Made by a program: the position numbers and the translations under genes. From Heterobilharzia americana (lineage: Eukaryota > Platyhelminthes > Trematoda > Strigeidida > Schistosomatidae): 64,000 nt of DNA. Positions 25,901-40,900 of this stretch are shown here, piece after piece (the first letter of the stretch is position 1; the number at the start of each line of letters is the position of its first letter). Location of the stretch: assembly GCA_944470555.2 (NCBI GenBank), contig OX104129.1:45541998-45605997 (forward strand), written 5' to 3'. A model generated the notes under the pieces. It was not told the DNA's origin. It made no database searches and saw only the letters and a program-made list of their open reading frames with translations.

Positions 25901-28900
25901 TGCTTAAACCTTAGGCTACCAAAAATTTTCCATCAAATATGTTTCATCAAACACTTCCTTTTCTCTTTGTTTTAATCTTTTAAATGTCTGTTGAATGTAC
26001 CACGTACTCTCAGATATTTCTAAAATGTTTTTAAACTGCTGTTTTTCAAGTTAAGAATAAAACAGACAATAAACGTTAAACCATATGAAAATGAACTTAT
26101 GAATGCACAAAAATACGGCACATTACTATTTCTAGGATATGTATATGGAACTGCAAATTTTCTGTACTATCTGAATGAACTATCACCCTCAAAATTACGC
26201 TCGATATTCTTTTCATTACCTAGTCCAAACCAGACCCTAATGTAGTACCAGTTTCCTGTTTCAAATTGTTGCCTATAATACTGTTATTATTTGCACTATT
26301 AACATGCAACAATTATTTCGCATAGAAATATGGTACAGGGAGTTAATTTGTTGAAATATTATTTGTTGTGGATTCCATAATGTATTACATATGTTGTTTA
26401 AAATAAAGCGATTATTTGAGTAGGAAGACATCTCTTCAGAATTGTCCTACATTTAATTCCCTTAACAAATTTGGACAGTGCAAGAACAAAGATATTTGCA
26501 GAATAAAATGAGCTCATTTTAATTCACGACCTTGCATTAGGATAATCGAAAAACACAGAACGTCATGTTTATTACAATTTGTGGCAGTGTTCGCCATCAA
26601 GCATTTTCAACCTGACCTATGTACTTGGAAAGACACTGTTATCAACCTTCCTTTACCCTGGTAACAGTATATAGTCTATTTGCTTATGTCCGTCTATATT
26701 CCTTTCTTTGGTTGCATCATCTCTTCGTCAATTACTTACTGGCTGCTAGTCACTTGATGATTTTCCAGGGTCTCATTTAATTACACAGCATATTAGCTCT
26801 TTAACAGCCCCTTATTTTACGCTCCTGCCTGCTTGTTTCACTCCTACTTTCCACAGCTCCAGGATTTTCCATCTCATCAAATAAAGGTTTTTCAAGTTAG
26901 TATTCATCATGGACCGACATCAGGTGGAAGAACATTGGAAACCTGAGAGCATTTTGCAGCTGTTTTATCGTAGTATGGGACTCCTCAATAGTGCGCACCC
27001 ATAACCCGGCTAGTCAGGGATAAAACTCAGGGCCCTAAGGTTCCGCGGCCAGCACGTTTCCATTGAGCCACTGTGTCAAAGTCCAGTGGTTCATATTTCC
27101 AATTTCTGTCAGTTCACGACATAGCGCGACCATGACCCAATGACATTGTTAGACATTTGTCCACATGACCACCAGGTTTGCCCCACCGATCACTTCTCAT
27201 TGGAACTTCGGGAATCACCTCTCGAAGCTAGTCAAACCTGGTGGTCATGATGGGAAATACTCACTGATGTCATTAGGTGATGGTCACGCTATGTCGTGAA
27301 CAAACAGAATTTGGAAATATGGACCAATGGGTTCCGACTTAGTGGCTTATCGGTAACGTGCTGGTCGCAGAACCTGAAGGTTATGGGTTCGAGCCCTGGC
27401 AGGTAGGGTCATGAGTGAGCACTGCCAAGGAGTCCCACACCAGGATGAAACAGCTGTCCAGTGCTCTCAGGTTTCCAATTTTCTTCTACCTGATGTCAGT
27501 CCATGATGAATGCCAACTTCAAAAACCACTAAATCCCCACAAACCCCCGGCAAATTCAGATAGGAATTGTCATCGATTTCGACTCACCACCTTATTGTTA
27601 GTCCTGGATTCCAAATCTCCATTTATTCCTACATATTTAAGGTATGTTATATCATTATCACTACTAATGCTTCATTTTAACTGCAGCCTGTTCGCAGCTG
27701 ATGAAAGGCAGTGAAATAAAATGAGCTCATTTTTTTTTGTAAATATTTTTGTCCTATTGTTCGAAGTGATTGTTATTATTATCATCATTAAAACTATATT
27801 TCCTGTGTTTGTTTAAATTTTGCATGCAATCCTTTGTCACCTATTCTATTAATTATCTATCCAACAATTCAGCAATTTTTTCCATGGATCAGCCACAGAG
27901 GCGAAGCTAGCATTCAAGATACACCTTTAGGACTATCATTCATAAAGCTTTTCATAACTATTAGCATAAAAAAGGCAAAAAATTCTCCGAAAATAAAGCA
28001 AAGATTAGTTACCGTATTTTGGTTTACATTCAACTGGACGTGTTGCCGAACTTGGTTCACTAGTACCAACATCATTCTTGGCTAGAACACGGAATACATA
28101 CTTTTCACCAGGTGAAAGACCAGTTACTATAAAAAGTGAAAGAAGAGGAAACAATTAAACCCATGTACACACAGTGAAGTGATCATTTGTAATTTAAATT
28201 CAACTAACTGTAGTTTTGACAAGTTAATGTAGAATTCGACTAAATAGTTGGAACATCAACTGTTTTCTGAAAAAATTTTGTTTCTCTCCATAAAGGAATA
28301 TGAAAGCTATTCACACTATCAGTGAAAGTCCTTTCTATGTTTTTTAATGCTTAACATTTGAAAAAAGTGCAATAAAACCCTTTAATTAAGCGGTATTTAC
28401 CTGTCGCACTATTTCCTTTAATGGGTCCTGTTGGTGCTTTCTCCCAGTTCCCACCATTTACTGGTCTATACTCAATCACATAACCATTTATTTTACTGCC
28501 ACCGTCAGATTTTGGTTTTGACCATTCCAATGTCACTGAATTGGCATCAACATCAGCCACTTCAATACTTCCTGGTGCTCCAGGTTCAGCTAAAATAATC
28601 ATAGAAAATTAAATAAGTTCGCGGAAAATAATCAGGACGTACTTGCATCACTTATCTCCCCATTTTCCGAGTAGAAACTACTAATGTTACATTGATTTAT
28701 CACTGCAGAATTACCAATTTCATTTTGTCTAGGCCTAAGTTCTGACTCTATTCTACCGACCACTTTGAAATGTATTCACCAAGCTAGGAGATTAACTATT
28801 GAAAGGGGTTTTAATTAATTTTAGTTGGTTTTTCGCAATCAACAGATATCCACTGCCAATGAATGTTGACAGGCACAAAACCTAGGTTCAGGACTTCTTG

Positions 28901-31900
28901 TCGATTAACTCCAACCAACTAACAAAGCGTATTTTTATTATGGAGTACAATGTAACTAACTTTTAGTTTTAAATTCATCAAAATACAAAGATTTCAACCG
29001 AAAAAGCACTCTCTTTGTGCCGACCACATTTTCAAACCAGAATACTTCTACTCACATATAGTTAAGGTGGATGATAACAAATCTGTTTGTTTGCTTGTTT
29101 CAAAACGTGGAATATAACAGACATTTGGTCTTGCTGGTAGTTTGGGACAAAATGTTTGAAAACTGCGTCTATAAGCAGCTAGGCTTTAAGAGCAACATAA
29201 GTGAAGTAATAAGGTGTTTTGTTTTATTCAATAATAAATAAGTAGTTAGTATTCAGTACTCGTTCAGTTTGAGGTCTTAGTGAATGTCATTACTTGACTT
29301 CAGGCTGCCGTCATGTAAATGACCCCGTAACGAGTATCCCACAGCCTCTTTAAATCACTGAACAGATCCATTTATAAGCAATTCTCAGCATTCATATAAA
29401 GTTCTTTAGAGTTTAACATTTACTATGTTTAGCTAGAAAAATTGTCTTTTCAATGATAGGATATTTCACGGGTTACTTTAGCGGCCAACATAGCAACGGT
29501 TGAAATAACTAGTTAGGCGTATCTGCTTCAGCTGGAAAAGTGACCTTTGGAGTTGACCTACTTTGCAGGCCACCCTGAAAACTTCTGAAATGATCAAACA
29601 ATTTTATTCACTTTGTGGAAAAGGGGAGACATTAAAGGCCACCCGGACAACCACTGTGATAACCTATCAGGTTCCAGTATTCCAGTCAGAAAGATAGTTT
29701 TTTACAAAATAAAGAAAAGTAATTGGCTATCCCAATAGTTTCCGGACTGGCCTTTAAAGTCACTCTTAGAGTTGTTCTGAAAAAGCCACCTGTCTGGCCG
29801 AAACAGAAATATCTAGTTATTTGAGTGACTGTCAGGGTGACCACTAGAGGCAAGTATTATAGCTACTCCATTTCAAAAGATGAATATTGCTTACATTTCG
29901 AGTGACTTTAAAGGCCACCGTAGCAACAACTGTAATCACCAATTAGGTTTCTATATTCTATGAAAATCTGTCTACCCAGGTGAAATTAAGAAATTTGATC
30001 GGTTATTTCTATCTTTGAAAGGGTGTCCTTTAAAATCGCCCTATATTTGGCTTTCATGCATCAAAGTTTTATTTGCTACTCCTGTTTAAACGTGTCATTT
30101 AAACTTGTTAATTCTGCCAAACGAAAAATACACAGCTGAATGTGCTCTAATACCCTAATCTCCTTGTCATAGTATCAGGTTTAAGTATCTTTTTAGATTG
30201 TTCCAGTAGTTATGAGTGACTGTGAAGGTAACCTTAACAGGGACTAAAATAATCAATTCAACTTATTTATTGAGTGACTTCAAAGACCATAGTAGCAACT
30301 TCTGAAATAGTCAATCAGGTTTGTCTATCTCATGAAAAACCACCTTTCTAGACGTAATCAAGTAGTTAGATTAGCCACTTCAGTCATTGCTAGGATGGTC
30401 AATCTTAGTTATTCACTCAGACTTTCTCGAATTCAGCACACATTCGTCTGATTAAGGTTTTAGATTAATGCATCCATCTCAAAGTTCATGGGATGTACAT
30501 TTGATCTAGTGATTGGTATAGAAAGTGAACTGTTGAAGAGCCCCTAAACAAGAATAAACAGCGTTTAACACTGCCAATCTTTCAATAACTACCATACCAA
30601 TATTATTTCATAGCGAGTATGAAATTCGAATCAGTTTACATTTCAGAGAATAAACACAATGTCTCATTACTTACTTGATGGATTTTCTGTAGTAATAGTA
30701 TGATCCAGTTCAAGTGGTTCACTGAGACCATATTCATTTGCAGCTCGAACGCGGAATTTATGCTTTTTACCCTCATCTAAACCAAGAACATCATATTCTG
30801 TACCACGTACAAATTTGCTAACTGGTGTCCATTCTCCAGTACTTTGGTCTTGTTTTTCTACTACATAGTGGGTTACTGGACAGCCACCAGTTTCCTAAGT
30901 AAGAATAGTAAAAAAAAAACAAATGCAGAGAAATTATAGATGCAAGAATTTGTTAGAAGTGATAAAGCAGAAGCTTTTTATGAACAACAATTAGAAGAAT
31001 ATATGCTAACCTCCATCACTGAGGAGCTTAAAGCGTATCTTAATACGCCAATTTCACAAGTGGTCTATGTTGTGAAAACTTAAGCCTACAAAATTTTCTC
31101 AGTAATTTTAATGAGAACCAGTCTTCAACTCCCCTGATTATGTAAACAATACTGATTTTATCTTTCGTTAAACCTCTATTGTCATTATTCTTTATTGAAT
31201 ACATGACATGGTCTGACTGAATGCTAGGAAGTGATTCATTTCCCTTAATCATTGTAAAAAAAATTAAATGGGTGAAATAAGTATTCTATAAGGACTCTCT
31301 TTCACTGACTCTAAAAATACATATTTAGTCTAAATTCCAGTAGCTATTTGTTCTGACTTGTGACTGTTCAAACAGATATTGGATGCCTGTATGAGTTTAT
31401 GTCTGATCTAGTTATGAATAGGTCTTGCATCTGTAGTGATATTCCCTTTAGTTAGTGCGGTTCTATACTACTATGATCAACACTAAGGTTCTAAAGGCTA
31501 TAATTTAAATAAGACTAAGTCTATGCTGCTAGTGAGTGCAAATACAGGCATTTAATGCCATGTGACTAAACATGTATGAACTCATTGATGGGACTGTTTT
31601 ATAGGACTGCCCAAAATGTACTCACTGCAAATACAATTACTGTTCTCCTTGAGTCATTCTGAAACATATCCATGTGATGCCTTATATTTCGACATCTTAA
31701 ATACAATTTTCAATATTCATTGTGGACATTTTTGTTTTGAAATGGAGGACTCTCACCTGTGTTATAACAGATCTCAGTGTTTTTAATATCCACTATGCAT
31801 GACATAATAACAAATACTATTTCAAATAAATTTTCTTTGTATATTGGTGCTTCTATTATCTTCTTGCTGACTGGGCTGAATTGATCAGTTCCTAATGGTT

Positions 31901-34900
31901 CCAGTCTTAGTGAGAACAAAATCGCTCACTGGTAGGTAGGTATATCCGCCTGACGAGCCTCAAGTAGGCCAAAACGCATCTTCTGGATTCTGCTACTAGC
32001 CACTATCCATCATTTATATACCATTGAAACAAAAATCAATATCGAGGTTTCCGTACAGGAGCCCATATGCCAATAGAGACCGATCAGTTCGGTCAAGTCA
32101 ACAATGTGGTAATACAAGAAACATCATATAGACTATACATGTTCCACAAGAAGTGGCTATCATAAATCAATGGCCTAGTGTGTAACGCTTTGATGTTACA
32201 AGCGATCGATCTGGGTTCGAGATTAAGTGGGAATAATATCGCTCACTGAGAGGCAGGTACGTCCAGCTGAGGAGTCCCAAATACGACGAAATGCACCCCT
32301 AGATTCCGCTGCTAGCTACTACTCACCACCAATACATTTCCTTTATAGTCTGAATAAAAATGGCTTCAATTGCGCTGCCTAATAGTTTTTACAGTTTGAA
32401 TAAAAGAAAGGAATGTGCATGTTAACATTTTTAATTTTTCCTCGAATCATCACTACTAAATTCTTCTTCTTTTGTAAAATAACGATGCCTACTTCCAAAA
32501 TAATGAACAGCCATTTTCTTCAAAACTACGAAAGTAAAGTATATTTTCTCTGTTAATCTAAAGTGAATGCTACTCAATGACATTGATGGGATATGCATAA
32601 TTAAAACGGAGGCAGCTGTTATCCTTTTACTGGACTGAGAATGTGTTCGTCATATTTACAAGCGTCTGTTTATTCCATATTCTCTATGTTTTTTATCTGA
32701 TATTATTAAAACCGTTTATCCCAACTACGCATTATTTTTATGTAGACTGCCTCCACATGATTACGCAATCATCCCAGTCAAGTCCTATAACTCCTCAGTT
32801 ATGGTCTTCTGGAAAGTTACTATATGTAAGTGGACCACAATATTTCCCTGAATATTTATTAAAAATAACTGGTATGAATGTAGCCAGCAGTGTAATCCAT
32901 CATGCACGTTTCTTCCTGTCAGGGATTCTTCAGGTGGACGTACTTTCACCCCAGTGAATGATGTTGCTCCCACTGAGCTTCGAATGCACTACCTATCGCT
33001 CTAAACGACAAAGCGTTATCCACCAGACCATCGGAAAGTGCGTCCTAGATTCAACTTTCAATTTCAACCAAGTCATTTATAACAATAAGTATGCAGAGAG
33101 TATCGGGGCATCAGCATTCAGGACTGCTTTCTGTTCATATTTTCTGATTTCCAATTACATTCAAGGCTTTCTTGTGTTTTACATTCTCTTTGAAGACAGA
33201 TCACTAATTAGAAGTGGTTATTCGGCTTTCAGGGATGATTCATTCAAGGTAACACGTGGTTGACATGAGTCAATGAAACTGAATCAGTGTCAGATATGTT
33301 TGAGTGACTGACTGTTCGCATAATGTTAATAGTAGTATAGTATGTAGTATTTTAATTCTGCTTTCCCAAATGAGCGTAAGCAAATGTTTTAGAGATAGAT
33401 TACTTCGAATAAACTGTTTTTTCTTGATGGAATATTTACTAACGTAAAATATCCTTGCATCAATTTTTCTCCTGAAAAGAAACACTGAAAAAAAGAAAAT
33501 TTTAATGGAGAAAATATTTGCTCCGTTGGCCCAGATTGCTCGACATTTTTCTAACTTACCATACTTTATCTGTAGAAGTTTAGTATTGTGAAGAAAGTTC
33601 CCAGTTTCCGTAAGTTTATGATAATTAGCGAATAGGTAGAAAATTATTGAAATTTTTATTCTATTGTTAACAAATTGATGTCAGATATTTTCAACCTTAC
33701 TAACTTTGAAAGGAATATACACTAATATTTACATTATAACTGTCACAAGAATTCTAACTCACCTTAGGTTGTTTCCATGATAGTGTGCATGAATCAGCCT
33801 TGATATTTTTCACTTCAAGCGGTCCTTGTGGACTATCAGGTGGTCCAAAAACATTGATCTTTATCGGCAAGGTATCTTGACCTTTATCATTTTTCAGTGT
33901 AATTTTATATGCTCCTTCATCTTGTGTATCACCTTTCTTGCCAACAATAATGACTTCATCAGGTGTAATGGTTAAAACGAATCGACCATCGTCTAAGATG
34001 ACTGGCACACCATCCTTAAAATTAAAGAAATAATAAAACACCAATCAGTATAGTGCAACGTGCATTGATGTTCACCACATAGCTTTCGTCGAAATCCTTA
34101 TAACATCTTACTGAATTGAAGGTAAACAAAACATTTATTACCCATTTTGCGTAGCTACTGAATAATGAGACGACTGCCTCCAAAAACCACCATGCACTAT
34201 TTGTATTAGAATAGCATTACTTTCTATTCCACACTAGAAAAACAACACCTCGAAAAACAAAGCAGGTGTCATTTTCCACTGAGTTTTCCTTCTTTTGAAA
34301 ACATGCAGAACATTTGTCGACTCAATGAAGGTCACTCATATATCTGCATGTTCTGTAAATACTGCAGTTCACCAGGACTTAATGTTTCAAAGAGAAAGTT
34401 AAAAATGGTCACCGAAGTAAATTTGAGCCATAATGGAACAGTGTGTCAAGGATTTGTAACTGGCACCAAAACATAAATTCAGATAAATCATTTAACAGGT
34501 TTTAGGTTGTGACTCATCATGAACTGACATACGCTAGAGGGACATTGAAAACCTGGGAGGACTGTTCAGTAGTTTAGTCCTAATATGGGCTTCCTCAGGA
34601 AAGCTCACCCATGACCCCACCCTCCCAGGGGTCGAACTCAGGACAGCAGACAGAACGTTACCAATGAGCCACTGGGTCTGAATCCAATGGTTTATATTTC
34701 CTACCTCTTTCAGCGCGACCTCAATCCAATACCGTCATTGAGTAACTGTTCTCATGTTTGACTTCGTTGGCTCCACAGGTCAGTCCATGATAAGTTTCAA
34801 ACTAAAATTAATTATTAAATCTCCAGTAACTTCTAGACTGAGTTAATCTAGCGCTCATTGGTGACTAGCTACAAGAGGTGATTCCCAAAGTTCCAATAAA

Positions 34901-37900
34901 AAGTCGCGACCTGTGGAGTCAACCAAGTTGAACATGAGGACAGATACTCAAATACAAAATTGGATGTAGGTTGCGCTATATCGTGTACTGATAGAAGCAG
35001 GAAACATGTTCCATTGGATTTCGATCCTTTGGCTCATTGGTAAGGTGCTGGTCACAGTATCTGAAGGTCTTGGGTTCCGTCCTGCACTGCTGAGGAGTCC
35101 CATACTAGGATGAAACAGCCATCCAGTGCTCCCAGATTTCCAATGTCCCTCCAACTGATGTCATTCTATGATGAATTTCAACCTGAAATCAATTAATAAA
35201 TCTCCACAAAACTACAGATTAAATTTGATGGATTTGCTTACTAAATTTTGTATATACATTTATTAGATTAACTATCTACTCTTCAAAAAAACCTTTCACA
35301 AGAGCTTTACCCTTTAGTACTTTTCTGAATTTACAGTGACTACTATAAAACTTTAGCGATAAATAATTAAGAAACGCTGGTTACCAGGCGATAAGACATT
35401 AACCGATAATCGGAGTTTTTCATTGATTATTTTATTGGACTGTTCCAATAGAAACCAATTAATTCGGTTCAGCAAAATAATCAAAGGTTAATTGCAAGTA
35501 TAAGTAAATAAAAATTAAGTCTCCCTTGCTCAAGATATTTCTGTCATAACAACTCAGCCGCCTAGTGGATAACCCTCTGAAGTTTTAGCGGTGGATTCTG
35601 GGTTTATGTGTCAGTGGAAGCACAATCACTAACTGTGATGCAAGTACATGGACGCAAAGATCCCTGACAGGATGAAATAAACGTCCTGAATTCCATCGCT
35701 TGTCGTCACCAAGAAATAAAGTAATAAAACCGTTTAAAATGTTACTTAACTAATGGATGTAGGCTTCCATGGCTTAAGTAGTGGCCGGACAGTCCAGAAA
35801 CTAGTCTTTACACAGTAGGTTTGATTCAACAGTTGTGAAAGAGCTTCTATTCTGGAGACCATTCCAAGCCAGTGTGTAGTAGACATTTCCTCTATCTTTA
35901 AAGTCTTCCATACTGCACGTCCTTACCCCATACAAAACTGAACTTAGAAGCCCTAGGTCTATGGTAAACACATTACCAACCTAAGGAGAACATTTCAAAG
36001 TACAATCAACTTACTGTATCCCCAAAAATGCATCATTCTTACCTTGTTAAAAGGTAAATCTTTCTAAAAAACTTTCCAGTCTTCATCATATGATAGCTTT
36101 TAATTCTTTTTCATTCGTGTATCATATCTTTTAAACTCATCAGCATGTGTGCAGCTGAAGAGGATGCTACGAAACACATTAAATTCACCGTATTGTGCAA
36201 ATCTGTCTGTTCTCATCCCGTTTAAATCAGTGAAGTGAATCAAATTTTTATTCTGATAAGACTAAGTGACACGGTTTTCCTTCAATATTCTCGTTTAATG
36301 AATCACTTACTAAACGTATCAAACTCTTCAAAGTCCAATAAGAGTTTAATTAAATTATTATCTTATAGAATAAGGGCGAAATTGCCCTTGTTTGTGTTGG
36401 GCATTCCTAAACGGTTTATTGGTGAAGACATGAATGAAAACATCATATATCCTACCTTGATAAAAGCATAAATACAGAGTGAATCAGTTTCGTGTAGTTA
36501 GAGTCATCTAAGAATTCAATAACCTCACTAAACTGTTATCAGTACTTGATCCCATAAATTTTGTCTGGTCATAATGAAATTTGTTAATTGACTAAAATGA
36601 TATAAAAATAGGCATAAAACTCGGTCATCTGAAAACTTTTAAATTGTAAAACATACCCTATTAGCTTCAACAACATCTGGTGGACTTCCAGTATATGGGA
36701 TACGAATTTTAAATGGTTCACCCTTGGTGACGTTGACTTGTCTGGGTGCATCAGGACCGATTTTAGGAGCGGCTGTTTGTATATATGTGTTTATAGAAAA
36801 TCAAAAGGTGTTTGATAAGAATCATCAAACTTACAAGCTTAAAATGCGTTTATAAATCTGAAGCAACTGTCACCAAAGTAATATACGTAGACGAAGAAGT
36901 CAACACAATATATATGACTTGAACGTATTTATTATTCGGTGACTTTGGATTTGGCATCACCTCCAAACAAGTACCCAAGCTAAGATTTTCTTAAATAGAG
37001 CAAGTGGTTGATTTTGTCTTTACTGAGATGAATGAAAATTTAGCTGAACTGTTGTTTATGGTTTGATCTTCCTACAGCTGAAAGAATTTCATTTACGAAA
37101 ACTAAAAAGAGCACATAGTCTTATGTGTGGCCCATATTCCTTCATCACACAATCATAAATGTCTCTCATTAAGAACTTGATATAGAACTACGTGACTATA
37201 AGACAAAAGTCTACGTCACTGTAATATTGAGTGAATTTAAACGTCATACTAACAAAGACTGAAATAACCAACTGGGTTATTCTATGCAAAAACTAACTTC
37301 CTAAGCAAGATTAAGAAGCGCAATAAATTACTGCAGTAGTTCCTACGTTGGACGTTAGTTTTTATTTCACAATTTAAGGGCTTGAAGTAAATTAAATCAA
37401 ATTTGTCTCAGGCGCAGAGTGATATTAAACGACACCAATGTTTCGCTATCTTATGAAAAACCAACTTTCTAGCCAAAATGTCGAACCCCGGTTAGTTTTT
37501 CAGCAGTTGCTAGGGTGGCCTTTAGAGTAGTTCGACTACAGAGTAACTTAAATGGCCACCCTAGTAACTGTTAGAGTAACCAGTTAGGCTTCGCTACTTC
37601 GGCTGGGAAGGTAGTTTATTTAGAAAATGAAGAAACCTGAGTAGTTATTCTACTAGTTACTAAAGTGACTTCTAGAATCACTCAATATACTTCTAATTTA
37701 ACTAGAAGTAATTCACTTTAAATGTATTCCAAATTGATATTCAGAATACTATACAAGCTGTGGAGATTTTCTTAGCTGAGAGAAATAATCAGGGTGATTT
37801 ACTAATTCATTTTTTCAAGAATATAATATGGCTGAGTAACTGTATTGGCAACAGTTAACTAATGGCTTTATTCCACTCAATTCATAACCACCCCTAAACT

Positions 37901-40900
37901 CTTAGACTAAGCGTCTGTCAAAACATGGGTTGATCAACCGTTGAAACATTAGTCAACAAAATTCTGAAGAACGAATGAATAGCATCAAATAAGTATGAGT
38001 ATGAGTTATATGTATATTTTTGGACAGTTTTCACTACAGACAAGTAACCCTCCCACCCATCCAGGAAACTAAGGAAGACTGGATATCTCTTTCATCCTAG
38101 TTAGTGACTCTACGAGTTCAACCACCACTACTTTACCGTCTAAACATTCGTCATGTATAAAACCAACAACAGACTGAAAGCAATCAATGGTCAATATGTG
38201 ATTGACTAGCTTCCAATGTAAGCTTCCGAACATATTGTATGCAAAAAGAATATTAGGCAAAATGATGCAAGGCTAATAACAGACAAATGAATAATGATGT
38301 AATAAACAGTATCAGGAGTTCAACTGAGCCGAAAAACACTTATGGATGACCTTCACATTTAACCAAAAGTGCTTAGGTCAAGTGGGAAGCCGTGACCTGT
38401 GGGGTCAACCAGTCAGAAGCGAAGCAGATATCAACTGAAGACCATGGGTGACAGTCACTATATATCGCCAATTGACAAGGGTAGGAAACTGTGAACCACT
38501 GAGCTCCGGGCCGGTAGCTGAATAGTTAACGCATTTGCCATGAGTCCTAAGGGTCCTGAGTTTGACTCCTGAAGGGGTCGTTATTGCAGACTTCTAAGGA
38601 GCCTCACAATAAGATGAAAAGTATGTCCAGTGCTCTTAGGTTTTCTATGATTTATTTTTTTCAGCACCTACAATCTTTTATTAAAGCTCTTTCGTATCTG
38701 TTTTATCGATTCTTCACAGCTTCAATCGCCAATTAGGACTTTAATTCATCATCAAGTAGATCTTAACTTTACAGTCAGTAAAGTGACAGTTTGTGTAATA
38801 TTGATTAGTCACAAGTGGTTGAATCCTAAGAAATATTTGACGCATGTGGAGAGCAGTTGGTTGCTACTAAAACATACGATCAACAAGTGTATAGTTACCT
38901 TTCATACTTTACCTAGAGTAAAGTATCTGTCTAGTACAGATATGAATTTTAGCTGTAAGATTGACAATCAACAGTAAATATAGTATTTTCTGAACTCACC
39001 TTTAGGTTTCTGAACTTTGACCAACTTTGTCGGTTCACTAGGTTCACCTGGACCAGCAGCATTGAATGGAACAACACGAAATTCAAATTCTTTGCCCTCA
39101 GGTAAACCTCTGATTGTATGCTCAGTAGCTGATAATGGATGTACATTTACCCTAAACATTTTTGGAAGGTGTTATGCATTTGAATTGGAACATGCGATAA
39201 AAGTAGGTTAATAAAACAAATCAGTATTGATGAAATCAATTATTAATTAGCTGAAGAAAGCCTAACAAAGCAAAATCATATCACGTTATGCTGCTCAGTT
39301 TGATGTTCTTGTTCTTCATGTAATCAATAAAAGGAATTTTATTGTTTGCTCAAAAAATAGCCACTTTTTACCATGTTTCTTGATTCTTCATCTGACAGTC
39401 TTTCACAATTGTTGCTTCAACTCCAAGGCTTTAGTCACAGGGGCCTACTGCAATGGTTCAGTTGAGCCACCTACCCACAGATAAGCATATTCTTCTAGGT
39501 CCCACCCTATCATAAAGAGTGGCTGCAGTCGGTATAGACTAAATGTGATAAAGGACCCACAGTTTCATCACAGACCAGATGACAGAGCTTTATCACTGGC
39601 TCTGCCGAAGTTGACTAGCTAAAAAATATTCCCACAGATGTTCATCACCTTTATTGACGCTGCTTTTTAACTGAGAAACAGCATGTTAGGAAAAGCCAGC
39701 CCTAGGATACTATGATCTTTTCACCAGAGTTGTGTGATAATGCGATTATTAATTTTCGGGCTAAAGAAGAGCTCCACCAACTTATGTATAATAGGTCTTA
39801 CTAGTTAGTGTCTGTGTAGTCGTGGGTGAAATTTGCCCAAGCTGTTATCTGTAATTCACATCTCCTTTCAGACAGCTCAAGAGGACAAAATCTCCGATAA
39901 CATAGTCATCTGAGAAGTATCAATCGCTCATTCAACTCCTTCAATATTCAAGCTTTTATGTGCAGGCGAAATAGGGAAATAAACCCGTCACTGAATTTAG
40001 TTTCATTGCTCGAACTTCACATCTTGCTTGTATGAATTAAATGATCCAGTTGCAAAGCCATCAAAGCCTAACCAGAACAGTTTCAGAATTAAATTCCAAT
40101 TTCACCAAGAATCGGACCATTCAGAGATCTTACATAGGTCAGTGGTGTCATACATATTATATAAATGATTTATCTACTAGTGGATCCCCTAATAAAACAA
40201 TACAAATTAACTTAACTAATTTGCTGCTATTAGTCAAAAATAAAAGGAAAGACAATAACCTTATTACTAATTTTGTATTATCATAATCGCCTGTTTAATG
40301 TATTACTTGTAAAAAACTCTAATGTAACGGAAAAGAAACCATAAAATATGGCGTTATGGTTCAGGGTCTGTCGAAAACTGGTTATATAGTGTAGTGATCT
40401 TACTAACATACTTGGTATGCAAAATATATCAAGGAGCCTCGAACATGAGACTGTAGAAAGCGGTAAGTGCATCAAAATCCATCTGCAGAAAAGTTTGGAC
40501 ACGTTCATTGAAATGTCTTTCAATTAAATGAGGCAATTGTTACCAATGTTCAGAATCAGATGTCTGAACAAATTCAGCTTGATTTATTCCCTAGTTAGAA
40601 AGTAAATGTCATCTGAAATTCTGTTGTTCCCAGAGATCTATCACCTGAAAAAACTATGAAAAGAATTTGTCATCAGAGAGTGCTTCTGCATTTTAAAACA
40701 GAAAAAGCCGTCTTTCGAGATCAACTAGTAGAACCTTTTTCCCGGCCAAACTTCATTTGACCTTTACTTTTTGCTTATTGTTCTCGACAGGCCACGTCCA
40801 TGCGTATCTACTAGTTCACCTGCTCCTGTGCAGGTAGATCGCCAGTTGTCAGAGATCGCTTTCAAAAAGTGTACGAGAACATGTTTTATCAGGGTGAAAG

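Noticed and set aside
29465..30425. CRISPR-like array
   Set aside because: The units are inverted-repeat hairpins of about 145 bp with variable quality, in a eukaryotic intron; there are no short identical repeats with unique spacers.
32643..33263. Plus-strand frames of about 100 codons
   Set aside because: They run across an Sm-alpha-like SINE on the minus strand and show no domain signature.
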